Shown here: positions 10,953-21,196 of the stretch, piece by piece
Layout: every line of letters starts with the position of its first letter
How positions within the stretch are numbered: position 1 is the stretch's first letter
Assembly: GCA_903772945.1 (NCBI GenBank)
Contig: CAICTM010000588.1
Coordinates: 1 to 58,112, forward strand
Length of the DNA: 58,112 bases
Direction: 5' to 3'
Source: Seminavis robusta
Lineage: Eukaryota > Bacillariophyta > Bacillariophyceae > Naviculales > Naviculaceae
Made by a program: the position numbers and the translations under genes
Notes under the pieces: generated by a model
Told to the model about the DNA's origin: nothing
The model's input: the letters and a program-made list of their open reading frames with translations, nothing else
Databases searched by the model: none

Positions 10953-12137
10953 AAAAATGCTGTAGTCAAAGCTCCATGACATCCTGCTTTGAGTAAGCTA
11001 CCGTACGATGGATCCACGACGGCTACAACAGCAGAGTAGGCAAGTTATCTACAGACGCAGCTTCATCCGTAACGATCGGGCAACTTCCACGGTACCGTAT
11101 CGATGTATGTACGGTACCGCCAATGATACAGGATTGTACCAGTACTGCTACCCAAAATGAAGGCAGCTCGTGCCGTTGGTCTTAACTCATGATTGATCGA
11201 TCGCTCCAAAGCGTGGTGTTGTGTGGTAGCTTGTGATGGACGAGGAGTGCAAGTGCACGTGTAGTGCTGTGCTTCGCTTTCCTTCACTGCGAGTGATAGA
11301 AGAAACAGCCCTTCAAAGTACCCAAACCATTCTTCAACATAAGGGACCCGCAGAGTTGACCTTGTCCAGTTTGTCTCGACAGCAACGACATGACCGAGGC
11401 CCTGATCCAAGCTCGCAGAAGGTTTGCATAGTGGTGCCAGATCAAGAGCACGATGCCTCGATTGGATCCTTTCCCCAGAGGCCAGAAGCTGGAAAATGCA
11501 CCGACAACTACCAAATCCCTTCCCCGCAATAGTGGCAGATCCAGTCTTGGGGGATTTTAACACACTAAGCACAATGATGCATGGCAACCCTGTCAATACA
11601 GGAAGCACAGAAGCCCAGAAGCAAAAACTCAAGAAACAACAAGAATCTGCATGATTGACCGCTTGGGTTGCCTCCGAATGTACCGGTAGTTTCCCGAGGC
11701 TGCAATTCGCAGTAAAGTGAATGTCAACAGCATTGCACTGTTTGTACTAGTTCCGTTCAGTGGAGGGAATTGCTGCTGCCATCGACTTTCCCCTGTGGTT
11801 CGGGGTTGTCGATTGCGATGCTGCTGTTCTTGCTGCAGAGCCTCACCACCTTACATCGTAATCACAGTGCTTGGAGAGAATCCACTGCTGTATGCACGAG
11901 TCTCTGATGTCGTGCTCCGATGCAACCGCGGATGGCTTTGTAGTTTGGACGCCGCTACCTGTCAGCCTTCAGCTCATGCATGCTCGTTCCGGAGGGGCCA
12001 ATGTAACCGAGTGACTAGCTAGGCAGACATCTGACTTGCAATTTACAATCAGTTTCTGTGTAACAACGAAGCTATCGCGGTAATGTACCATTAATAGTGG
12101 GTTCTGCTTCCAATTTACAGTGCAAGAGTCTCCGGAT
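10953..12137. other. Gene-free stretch between convergent genes
   Basis: A 189-codon open frame exists on the minus strand (11063-11632), but its sequence has no domain, repeat or targeting character and I do not call it. The rest shows many stops in all frames. No RNA gene or mobile element is recognised. Confidence 0.35.
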
Positions 12138-13094
12138 TCACCCCTCCTCCTCATCCACCGACTCCTGCTCCCTTCTATTCCTGGGCAGTGTGCACTGCCC
12201 TCCGAAGTACGTTTGATAGAACTCCTGGAAAGCGTCAACTGGCCCCATTCCAAACTTTCCCGGATAAGCTTGCCGCAACAGTTTCGTTTCCCAGGCGATC
12301 CATGCACCAGCAACAGCTGCACACAGGAACGACAAGCCAAAAAAGAGATTGGTCCATAGACAACCTGGAAAGCTGGATTGAGACTCGTAGTCAGAGTAGA
12401 CGATACGACTTGCTTGGTTCAGGAACTGAAAGAGCGAATTCCATAATAGCAGCGTCGTGAGCCAAACGCGGCGAGTCGTTGGAATGTAAAACCAAGGTTC
12501 CTCGGTGGCAAGACCCTGTAGATTGGTTCCTGCTGTTGCGTTGGAAGAATCTGCTGTAGTAGCTCTGCTTGGTCGGGTAAGATGAATCAAGTTGGCACAA
12601 CGCCAAGGCAGGCTGATGAGGGCGGAATATGTAAAGAGAAGCGTTAGGACCTGTACACTGAAATTGTACCAATAGTTGCGTTGGTCACAATCGTTGGTGC
12701 CGGGTGGACAAAGTCCATGCCATCCTACTAAGAGGAAAAAGAAGAATGCACCGTCAATGACCACCAAGAGTAGAACAAGTAGACCAAGTGTTTGGAAGAA
12801 TGGGCCATCGAGGACTCGAAGAAGCCCGTCTCGAACGGCTTCGATGCGCCTGGCGTCGGGAATATACATAGACCCAGGGACATCATCCGCTACAAGATCT
12901 TGTGGCGCAGCTTCCAGGTCGATACCGGTGTCACTGGAACTCTCACAGATTGTCTCCAACGTGCCCGTACGACTTCGACTCAGACAGCCGTGGCTTGCCT
13001 CGGTCCCAATCTTTTCGTTTGGAATTGAGTTTCCGCATCCTTCGGTTGCACCATCGCCGTCAATGTTGACCTCGCTGGTTGTAGAGTCTTTCAT
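12138..13094 (-). CDS. Multi-pass membrane protein, DUF2985-like
   Basis: A single exon encodes 318 residues from the ATG at 13094, preferred for its adenine at -3; an in-frame ATG at 13184 would add 30 residues. After ~75 hydrophilic residues comes 'RDGLLRVLDGPFFQTLG', a transmembrane helix at ~101-124, 'NYWYN', a second helix, 'LPWRCANLIHL', and at least two further helices. The 'LDGPFF..LG' and 'PWR' signatures match the DUF2985 family of fungal and diatom membrane proteins, whose function is unknown to me. The C-terminus carries basic residues and an acidic end. It converges with nothing close and is transcribed away from CDC20. Confidence 0.65.
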   Translation of the reverse strand: MKDSTTSEVNIDGDGATEGCGNSIPNEKIGTEASHGCLSRSRTGTLETICESSSDTGIDLEAAPQDLVADDVPGSMYIPDARRIEAVRDGLLRVLDGPFFQTLGLLVLLLVVIDGAFFFFLLVGWHGLCPPGTNDCDQRNYWYNFSVQVLTLLFTYSALISLPWRCANLIHLTRPSRATTADSSNATAGTNLQGLATEEPWFYIPTTRRVWLTTLLLWNSLFQFLNQASRIVYSDYESQSSFPGCLWTNLFFGLSFLCAAVAGAWIAWETKLLRQAYPGKFGMGPVDAFQEFYQTYFGGQCTLPRNRREQESVDEEEG

Positions 13095-13674
13095 CTTGCT
13101 TGTCAAAGTGGGGGAGAAATGAAGCTGTTCCCAGAAGGTTATGAGAGTTGGAAGAAGTGTTGAGATGACCAAATCCTGTAACATGCAGGACGACCCAACC
13201 CAGCGTTCCTCAAACGACCCAACCCAGCGTCTACAGTACTAGCGTTGGTGGGCTCGAGCTGCATCCGAGAGGCTCCCACGTCGTGAACTGCGAATGGGTG
13301 TGATCATTCGTGCTTTTCAGGGAAGCGAGCCGGTTCCTTGGCTGGCTCTTGACCGTTTCGCTGCCATGCGCTCTGCTTTCGCCATCACAAATTGCTCGAT
13401 TTCGAAACAACATCAAAAACTGAAAGGCAGACCTCATCAGCGAACGTTTATTTCAGCATCATACAACACGCATTCATTCTTTGCATTCTTCATGTAAGTT
13501 TAAACAATGGCGTCTGCTTCATGGTATTGTCATCCTGCCTTTCCGAGATAGAGTCTTGTGTCTCGTATGCTTTCGTCTTGGCTGAATTCTGTCTAACCAA
13601 TTAGTACTTCTTCTTCGTTTCATCCAGATATTGAACATACACGCATACGCATACATACAAAAACTCAATCAACA
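13095..13674. promoter_or_regulatory. Divergent upstream region of the DUF2985-like gene and CDC20
   Basis: This interval between divergent start codons includes a 16-bp direct repeat, CGACCCAACCCAGCGT, at 13191-13206 and 13215-13230 (24-bp period). Further on, A/C-rich sequence before the CDC20 ATG (ACACGCATACGCATACATAC) looks like 5' UTR. Confidence 0.4.
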
Positions 13675-15180
13675 ATGTCCAAATCGGTTGTCGAATTCGA
13701 AAACCTCCTCTCCACATCCTTCTCGGACTCGAACAAGTCTGTTCGCACTGGTGTCCAGCCTCGATGGGAGCGCCGTCGCCAACAGCAAGCAAGTTATCTG
13801 GACAAGGATCGTCGCCCGCCTCTTTCAAATCACAATGGAGATCGTTTCATCCCCAATCGAGGCGGTACAAACTCGGAGTTGTCGAAGCACATTCTCCGGT
13901 CTGATGGGACTGGTTCTTCCTTTGACAGCCAAGACGGCGACAGCAATGGTAGTTCCGTCAATGACTCCAAGAAAGACACTTACTGCAACAATCTGAGCTC
14001 TTCCTTGTTGGGCGTTGATGATATGACCAAGCAATCTCGAGTATTGAGTTTCGCCGAGAAAGCACCTGCTCCAAAAGGCGACACCGTCAACAACCTTAGT
14101 GTTCTCTACTCCGCGTCTGCAAGTGCTACCCAGAAGAAGGCCAGTACCAAACTCGTCAACCGATCCATCCCATCGGCGCCTTCTCGCATTCTCGATGCAC
14201 CTGGAATGATGGACGATTATTATCTCAACCTCTTGTCGTGGAGCGACACCAATGTTCTGGCAGTTGCCCTTACTGATACTGTCTATCTCTGGAATGCTTC
14301 CAGTGGTGATATCCAAGAGCTGTGCACCATCGAAGGCGGTGGTCAGGATGCTCACATCTCCTCTGTGCAGTGGGTTCAACAGGGTGGAGCTCACTTGGCC
14401 GTTGGTACATCCACCGGAATGACTCAGCTATGGGATGTCAACGAGTGCAAGCAACTTCGAAGCATGGATGGCCACAGCGATCGAGTCGGAGCCCTCAATT
14501 GGAACCAACACATCCTCTCCTCTGGAGGCCGCGACTCTCGCATTATCAACCACGACGTTCGACTCTCCCGACACAATGTGGCAACTCTCTCGGCCCATTC
14601 GCAAGAGGTTTGCTCCCTCAAATGGTCACTCGACGGGACCACGCTTGCGTCTGGTGCAAACGACAACATGCTCTGTTTGTGGGATGCAAGCGCGACGAAC
14701 TCATCTCGCCCTCGTTTCAAGTTTACCGACCATCATGCCGCCGTGAAAGCTCTCGCCTGGTCCCCTCATGAACGCAACCTTCTCGCATCTGGCGGTGGAA
14801 CAGCCGATCGATCCATCAAGTTCTGGAATACTCAAACCGGGGCCCTCCTCAACACCATCGATACTGGATCTCAGGTCTGCTCCTTGCAATGGAATCCATT
14901 CGAGAAGGAGATCCTTTCGTCGCATGGTTTTGCGCGCAATCAGCTCTCTCTGTGGAAATACCCATCCATGACCAAGATCAAGGAGCTTGAGGGTCACACT
15001 TCCCGTGTCCTGCACACCGCTGTCAGTCCCGACGGGAGCACTGTAGTTTCCGCCGCCAGTGACGAAACATTGCGATTCTGGGGCGGATTGTTTGCAGCTC
15101 CTACCAAGTCGAAGAATCAACGTGAAGGTGCATCTTTTGCGACATCGTCCAAGCTGAGTGGAATCATGCAAATCCGATAA
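13675..15180 (+). CDS. CDC20: CDC20, WD40 activator of the anaphase-promoting complex
   Basis: An intron-free frame encodes 501 residues and starts at ATG 13675 after a CA-rich leader. The C-box 'DRFIPNR' lies at residues 56-62, and a destruction-box-like RPPL lies at 47-50. The signature 'RILDAPGMMDDYYLNLLSWS' marks the entry to a seven-blade WD40 propeller. The protein ends in the Ile-Arg tail used by APC/C activators. The DYYLNLL form and overall layout favour CDC20 over CDH1. By family knowledge it recruits cyclin B and securin to the APC/C at metaphase and is the target of the spindle checkpoint. I do not see a clear KEN box. Nothing is disrupted. Confidence 0.95.
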   Translation: MSKSVVEFENLLSTSFSDSNKSVRTGVQPRWERRRQQQASYLDKDRRPPLSNHNGDRFIPNRGGTNSELSKHILRSDGTGSSFDSQDGDSNGSSVNDSKKDTYCNNLSSSLLGVDDMTKQSRVLSFAEKAPAPKGDTVNNLSVLYSASASATQKKASTKLVNRSIPSAPSRILDAPGMMDDYYLNLLSWSDTNVLAVALTDTVYLWNASSGDIQELCTIEGGGQDAHISSVQWVQQGGAHLAVGTSTGMTQLWDVNECKQLRSMDGHSDRVGALNWNQHILSSGGRDSRIINHDVRLSRHNVATLSAHSQEVCSLKWSLDGTTLASGANDNMLCLWDASATNSSRPRFKFTDHHAAVKALAWSPHERNLLASGGGTADRSIKFWNTQTGALLNTIDTGSQVCSLQWNPFEKEILSSHGFARNQLSLWKYPSMTKIKELEGHTSRVLHTAVSPDGSTVVSAASDETLRFWGGLFAAPTKSKNQREGASFATSSKLSGIMQIR

Positions 15181-16589
15181 ATCATAGATGATAGATCAGC
15201 AGAGAAGAATTTGGGCACGACATTCCGTGGTCCACGCCAATCACAGAAAAGAGACTGACAGTACTAAGTCTACTAAGTCTAACAAACACACACAACAATC
15301 ATGGTAATGCAGCGATGGATGAAGTTTTGCAGGGCATTTATTTCGTTCAGATCTCGGGCGGCATCATAAGCACAAAGTAGCCGTAGAGCCTCACGTAACT
15401 AACAACTAGCTAATTCAAGTTCTTGGTGGCGATAGAAGTATAAACATGATATCGACACCATCCATCCTTTTATTAACCACCAGTCACTCGTTGCCATATT
15501 ATTGGTTTTTGTTAGTCGTACATCGCTCCCCGGCGGAGAACGTTTTCTTTATCCACACGTACCTCGGTAGGATAGCGAGCACGGAGTTTTCATCCACTGG
15601 GCAGGAAGAAGCAGTGGTTTCTGTGGCCTCTCGTTCTACACCCCTAGGAGGCTAGGGCGCGCGAGAGCACTTCTTGGCCTTGTTGAGCTGATGGCAATGC
15701 ATAGGCTGAAAGGGAATTGGTTGTTCAGTTGATCGATCGCAAAACATACACCGGGCGGTCGACAAGAATAGACGAACACCCCAGAGCCCTCATAAGGGGC
15801 GGTAAAATGCTGACAGGTCTTGACCGGTACCACTGAGTACGGTCCGCACGTCAGGCACCCTGAGATTGTTACGGGGAAAGCAACCATTGCATTGTCTCTT
15901 ATGATTTCAACTGGTATTCAAAACTAGATCCATGCATCATCGCGCAGATGACCTTGCCAAGGATCCAGAGGGCCTGAAGGAATCAAGCATGGGTTTATTC
16001 AAAGGATGGTTCCAATGTTCCAGCAGTGCCCATCGATTGCACGAGTCGAGTCACTCCCGGCTCAATTGGGACAGGGTAGTGTGGTGCAAAACACTAGCCA
16101 TCAAGACATTGCGGACTATAAGGTACCTGGGCGAATGATCCAATCCGTCCTCATGTCCTCGTTGGAAGATCCCTTGAGATCCTATTCCTTTGGCCTGGAG
16201 GTATGCTTGCTACGCTAGCAATGCTACTGGTAAGAGTTGGAAGCCACCATCTAAAGTCTGAAGTCACGGTGCCAAGACATGGGGGAGCCGATTGTATGTA
16301 GCGCTGATCTGAAGATGGATCGGGAACAGATCTGTGGTTGATTTGGTTCCCGTGCAGCCAGCCAGTCTTGGTATGTGGTCAGTCCGTTGTCCGAAAACTG
16401 TTGGCACCAGTCAAAAGAGCTCCACTCCAAAAATGCCAGTCTTGGATGAAACCATGCCATTCGCCCTTGGATCTCTCATGGGATGCTTTGAAACTAAGCT
16501 CATATTTTGCAAAAAAAGCAACACAAAAACCCACAATCAACCCACACAACAACACAACACAACACAACACCAACAACAAAAAAGACAAA
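15181..16589. other. Long gene-free interval; its end is the 5' leader of the vWA gene
   Basis: No gene is supported between CDC20 and the vWA gene. From about 16520 to 16589 the strand is A/C-rich with repeated ACAAC words, like a diatom 5' UTR. An upstream in-frame ATG at 16338 would prepend 84 residues of no protein character. Confidence 0.4.
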
Positions 16590-17830
16590 ATGACCAAGTC
16601 ATATGATAATGTTCCTGTAGTTCTTCTTGCAGAGCCAGTTGATTCACCTAACAACAATCGCACTAACAACTTGGCCCTCGCCAAGAAGCAGAATACAAAC
16701 ATTGATGAAGAGCAACTGGAGCGCTTGGTCGAGCAAGGATACTCACGTGGACTTGCAGAGAGCCTTACAATGACAAAGGCTGCCTTTGGTCAACGTATCT
16801 GGATCATTGACAACTCTGGAAGCATGAACCACCCTGATGGTCACCGCATAGTGCCCACATTGAAGAAGGGTGATGTCAAAATGGTCCCCTGCTCCCGTTG
16901 GGAAGAAATCCAAGAATGTGTCAAGTACCACATTGCAATGGCAGGAGCCATCGAGGCTTCCACATACTTCCGGCTTTTGAATAACCCTGGAGCCAGGGTT
17001 GGCCCCCAGCAGTTCTCAGTGGCTGACAGCTCAGAACGTATTATGGATGATGTTCGTGAGGCCCAGAACATCATCCGCAATGAAAAGCCTCATGGCTGCA
17101 CACCGCTTACCAGCCACATCCTGGAGATCCATCGAGAAATCAAGGCATTGGCCCCAGAACTTCGCCAGAATGGCCAGAGAGTCACAATTGTCATTGCCAC
17201 AGACGGACTCCCAACTGACCAACGGGGACATGGGGGTGACACAATGAAGAATGAGTTTGTGGAAGCTCTGCGCATGCTGGAGGGCCTTCCTGTATGGGTC
17301 GTTATCCGCCTCTGCACCGATGAAGACAAAGTTGTGGAGTTCTAGTAAGTTCCTCTTTGATTGAGCCATTTATTTGCATTCAACTTGATTCAATCCTCTG
17401 ACCTGAAACCCTTCATTAATTTGCCAGCAATGATCTCGATGTGATCCTTGAACTTTCTGTGGAAGTCTTGGATGATTTCACTGCCGAGGCCCAGGAGGTC
17501 TATGAATGCAACCCTTGGCTCAACTATGCTCTACCAATTCACCGAATGCGTGAGATGGGCTTCCATGATCGTGTGTTTGACATGCTGGATGAGAGGTTGT
17601 TGACCAAAAGTGAGCTCCGAGACTTCTGCTATCTCCTCTTTGGAGAATCCAACTTTGATGGTGTCCCCGATCCCTCTTTGGACTGGACTGGATTCATCCA
17701 GAATGTTGAGATGCTTCTCCAATCAGAGTCTCTTCAGTGGAACCCAATCAGTAAGCGCATGAAGCCCTGGATCAGTGTCAAGAAGCTCAACCGCTGCTAT
17801 GGAAGTGGTGCCTCTTGTGTCATCATGTAG
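16590..17830 (+). CDS. von Willebrand factor A domain protein with a C-terminal CaaX box
   Basis: Exons 16590-17344 and 17428-17830 are separated by an 83-bp intron (GTAAGT...TTTGCCAG) and give 385 residues. The MIDAS metal site is complete: 'IIDNSGSM' (D74, S76, S78), a threonine in 'GCTPLT' (T171) and an aspartate in 'IATDGLP' (D205). A ~35-residue UBA-like segment ('LERLVEQGYSRGLAESL') precedes the vWA domain. The protein ends in Cys-Val-Ile-Met, a textbook CaaX motif; Met at the last position favours farnesylation in known systems. It has no signal peptide, so it is predicted to be a cytosolic vWA protein tethered to membranes by a prenyl group. The exact role is unknown. Confidence 0.85.
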
Positions 17831-18414
17831 CACGACCTCAATCCACTTTGCTGGCTGGCACGTTGCAATCCACTCCATGCTTGCACTTGACTGTTTCTAT
17901 TAAATAAATAAAATACATAATATGCCACAAACAACAAGCAATAGCTTTGATGATCTTCTAAAATACATTGATTTCGCTTGTCTGCATCGAGCTCGCGCAA
18001 TCTTGTGCGCAATCTTGTTCCCGAACCTGGAAGCTAGTGACAGACGTTTGCGCTCGACCAAGCCTTCCACCTCACTGGTAGCCGCGTTGGGTATTTTGAT
18101 GCCAAGTTGGGACCTGTGCCAGAAGTACAGTACTTCAGTAGCGCTTTACACGTACCGGTACTCCTTTTAGGAGGCCAAAGCAAGCGCTTGCAATCCAACA
18201 ACATCATGTCGCCCCACCTCCCACTGGTACTAGCTAGTACCAGTGCACTGCGCGGTAGTAATGACGCCGTCCGTGACCCAGCACGTGAATGGACATTGAA
18301 GATACTCGTCACGAGTCACGAGATCACGTGCAAAGGATCTTGCATCCATTGCCATCTTGGATAGAAGCGCTATGAGAAGTCCATTGCATCCAAGCTCCAT
18401 CGTCGTCGTAATCA
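17831..18414. other. Spacer with palindromic motifs
   Basis: No gene is seen. GTACCGGTAC and several ACTAGT/CTAGTAC words lie at 18150-18245. Repeated CACGTGA and GTCACGAG words near 18280-18330 lie upstream of the next gene and could be regulatory. Confidence 0.35.
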
Positions 18415-19620
18415 ATGAAACTCCAGCTAAGCTACCTCGTTATCTCATTATCTGTATTATCTGTTATCATCCCCAAGAATCAATACTCAGCAACATCCTT
18501 GTCGACCTCTACTGAGAACCCGGATTCCATTTCCAGAATGCACTACAAGAACTACAATGATGCTGTTGTGGATATCTGGAGACACTCCAACAACGCTGCA
18601 CTCGATACTAGCCAACAAAAAGAACAATCTAACATGCCCATCAGCCTCAAGGACAAACTATATGAGATAGTTCGGTACGGAACTCTAGCTCCCTCCAGCC
18701 ACAACACACAGTGCTGGAAGTTTCGGATTTCAGAACAAGATTCTTCCATTCATGTACTCCCCGACTTTTCCCGTTCCTGTCCAATAGTCGACCCAGACAA
18801 TCATCACTTGTTTGTTTCCCTGGGATGTGCCGTGGAGAATATGGTTTTGGCAGGCCGTGCCTTGGGCCTTGACTCCGAGGTCGATGCTAGCAATCCGAAA
18901 GCAAATGGCATTCGAATCCAGTTTTCACCAGGCAAGGTCGACAGGGAAGACCCCTTCTTTCTGGCTATCCCGGAGCGCCAATCCTCCAGGAGTGAGTACA
19001 ATGGCGAGCCATTACCCAAGGAGGATCTGGAATTGCTGAAACAAGCTGGCACTGGCAATGGTGTTCGTGTGGAACTGTTCACAGATGCAGAATCCATTGG
19101 CATCATCCGTGATTACGTCCTCCAAGGCAACTCGGTCCAAATTGCCAACAAAGCCTTTGTGACGGAGCTCAAAGAATGGATTCGATTTGATGGTGGTGAC
19201 ATTCTGAAACACAAGGACGGAATCTACTCTGCGTCTACGGGCAATCCTAGTCTCCCGCGATGGCTGGCAAATTTTGTCTTTCCCCTGGTGTTTCAAGCGG
19301 GCCCCGAGAATCAAAAGTGTGTCAAACACATTGCAAGCTCGGCAGGTGTGGCAATCTTCGTTTCGGAGCAAGATGATGCTGTGCATTGGGTGGAGGCTGG
19401 ACGGTGTTATGAACGCTTTGCGTTGGAATCGACCGTGTTGCAGGTTCGCAATGCCATGCTCAATCAGCCTGTGGAGGAAGCGTCTTTGCGTCCGGCATTC
19501 CTAAAAGCACTTGAGTTGTCGGGGGCACGTCCGGATTTGGTGGTGCGGTTTGGAAAGGGTCCCACAATGCCACGATCGTTGCGTCGTTCAGTGGATGATG
19601 TGATTATTGTGGAAGAGTAA
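18415..19620 (+). CDS. Nitroreductase-like protein (Acg family) with a signal peptide
   Basis: A single exon encodes 401 residues. Residues 1-20 form a hydrophobic signal sequence ('LQLSYLVISLSVLSVII'). The flavoprotein motif 'RYGTLAPSSHNTQCWKF' at residues ~87-103 matches the Acg/nitroreductase-like family, and 'LFVSLGCAVENMVLAGRALG' and 'PERQSSRSEYNGEPL' fit the following helices and loop. Bacterial Acg proteins are unusual nitroreductase-fold proteins, often non-catalytic FMN binders. Here the protein is predicted to enter the secretory route. No ASAF-type plastid motif is evident. The scattered eukaryotic distribution hints at ancient transfer from bacteria; this is inference. Confidence 0.8.
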   Translation: MKLQLSYLVISLSVLSVIIPKNQYSATSLSTSTENPDSISRMHYKNYNDAVVDIWRHSNNAALDTSQQKEQSNMPISLKDKLYEIVRYGTLAPSSHNTQCWKFRISEQDSSIHVLPDFSRSCPIVDPDNHHLFVSLGCAVENMVLAGRALGLDSEVDASNPKANGIRIQFSPGKVDREDPFFLAIPERQSSRSEYNGEPLPKEDLELLKQAGTGNGVRVELFTDAESIGIIRDYVLQGNSVQIANKAFVTELKEWIRFDGGDILKHKDGIYSASTGNPSLPRWLANFVFPLVFQAGPENQKCVKHIASSAGVAIFVSEQDDAVHWVEAGRCYERFALESTVLQVRNAMLNQPVEEASLRPAFLKALELSGARPDLVVRFGKGPTMPRSLRRSVDDVIIVEE

Positions 19621-20090
19621 CTCTCTTATTATGCTGGGATAATCATCATCGTGCCAGGCTAGGCAGAGATAGAGCGATTATTCAAGAACTAGTTACATAA
19701 AGGATAGAATCTCACTCACAGCAGGCAACGCCAGGGGTCGACTGTGCCGATGCCGCCATGGCAGAATGATGATCACTTGCAGTACATGTAAGCCAAAGAT
19801 ACGTTTTGCCCCCGAAGCACTCGCAGCAAAGCCAATTCCCGCTGGCTTATACCAGAACGCAAGTGATCTGGATGTCCGAAGAATGTCTCAGTGATGCAAC
19901 TTTCGTTCACGCGTGCACGCCCTGGTGCGTTTAGCAACCCAATTAGGAACAACTGCCGCCATCATCGAAGATGAAAGAAACCAAACAAGGAGAATAGCTA
20001 GAAGAATGCTGGTTAACACTTCGAGTAGGGTAGAGGAACGCATCAGTGTATTCATTCATCATCACGTAGACTGCCCAAAGGATCAGGACA
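19621..20090. other. Upstream region of the bZIP gene
   Basis: No gene is supported. A short open frame crosses the bZIP start in another frame (19913-20101) and contains upstream ATGs, so translational control through uORFs is conceivable. Confidence 0.3.
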
Positions 20091-20701
20091 ATGACAGCTG
20101 AAGCAAATGGGAATGTGGAAGTAGAGACAGGTGAGGAGAAGGACGGTGCCGATAGTGAGGAAGTGAAGAATCGAAAGAGACGCGAACGTTTGGAGCAGAA
20201 TCGTGTGTCAGCCAGGGAGTCTCGCAAGAGGAAGAAGTCAATGATTGAAGAGCTACAGCGCACGGTGATCACACTCTCAAGGGAAAACAAAGAATTGAGT
20301 GATCGCAATGAACATCTGAAACAGCAATTAATGGAACTCGGTAGCAAATATCCAAGTATTGTCCCATTGCAGGTAAGTAACTCCATAATTTCTGCTTTCC
20401 GTATCATTCACTTTCGCTTCGCTTGCTCTGACATAAAGTCACGATGAAGGCTATCATGCAGGGTGCTGCTGCGTCTGCTCCAACTGCTCCTGGTGCCGAT
20501 CTTTATGTCCCAGCTGCAGCAGCCGTTCCAGTGGCAGCACCACAGCCTGCAGCAGCAGTTCCGGTTCCAGCGGCTCCTGGGATGGTGGCATTCAACCCCA
20601 TGCAATTTTGGCCTCAGCAGGCAGCCGCTACTCCACAAGCTCCGGCACCCACCCCAGTAGCCCAGCCCGCTCCTGCACCTGGCCACACGCAGAATGCTTA
20701 G
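20091..20701 (+). CDS. bZIP transcription factor
   Basis: Exon 1 is 20091-20372; exon 2 begins at 20462 (after CAG) or 20450 (after AAG) and ends at 20701. Both acceptors keep the frame. The basic region contains the invariant Asn and Arg spacing ('NRVSARESR', N37 to R45) flanked by KRRER and KRKK. About four zipper heptads follow ('IEELQRTVITLSRENKEL', then L..L). The second exon is Ala/Pro/Gln-rich, as in an activation domain, and contains 'MVAFNPMQFWPQQ'. The total is about 173 residues, small but complete. It binds DNA as a dimer; the type is CREB/ATF-like by the basic region, but the target genes are not deducible. Confidence 0.85.
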
Positions 20702-21196
20702 TTAGGGTGGCAGTTAGTTTGCCTGGTTTTCTGTTTAGAATTATTCGAGATGCTGAGAGCTTGCTTCTGGAGGGAGAATGCGCAAGTCCCATGCATATAT
20801 ATTTATTGCCCCTATTTTTTACTCTACAGTGGCTGAAGGCAGTCTCAGGGGAACGGTACATGATGTAGATAACTCAATTCATTTATCAGTAATGTAGTCA
20901 ATGAGGATGAATTCGTCGTTCTCTTTGGAAAATTGGAGTGAGTCCTTATTACCCTCGTCTGAGAGTCTTCCTTAGCTAAAGACATACTAGTACCGGTACT
21001 CATGAGGGAAATCCAATGGTTTTTGTAAAGAAGGGGCTGGTGTTTTTCCTTTTTCGCCCTGTCCCTTGGTGATTTTCTTCCAGATTTTGGTGGAGAGAGA
21101 GGGGTTGGTGCGCTACGAAATTGACGACATCTCACAGCTACACTGGCTTTCCGTAAGAAAAATGAGGGACCGGGAACTTCAGCCAAAAAGATCCGG
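20702..21196. other. Spacer between the bZIP gene and the sulfotransferase-like gene
   Basis: The 3' flank of bZIP is AT-rich. GTACCGGTACTCATG lies near 20991. No gene or RNA is recognised. Confidence 0.35.

Noticed and set aside
11063..11632. 189-codon open frame on the minus strand
   Set aside because: It has no domain, targeting signal or repeat. Composition looks like random sequence, and the overlapping plus-strand frames are equally open.
13825..15171. Long open frames antisense to CDC20
   Set aside because: They are shadows of a codon-biased gene on the other strand, which has clear CDC20 motifs throughout.
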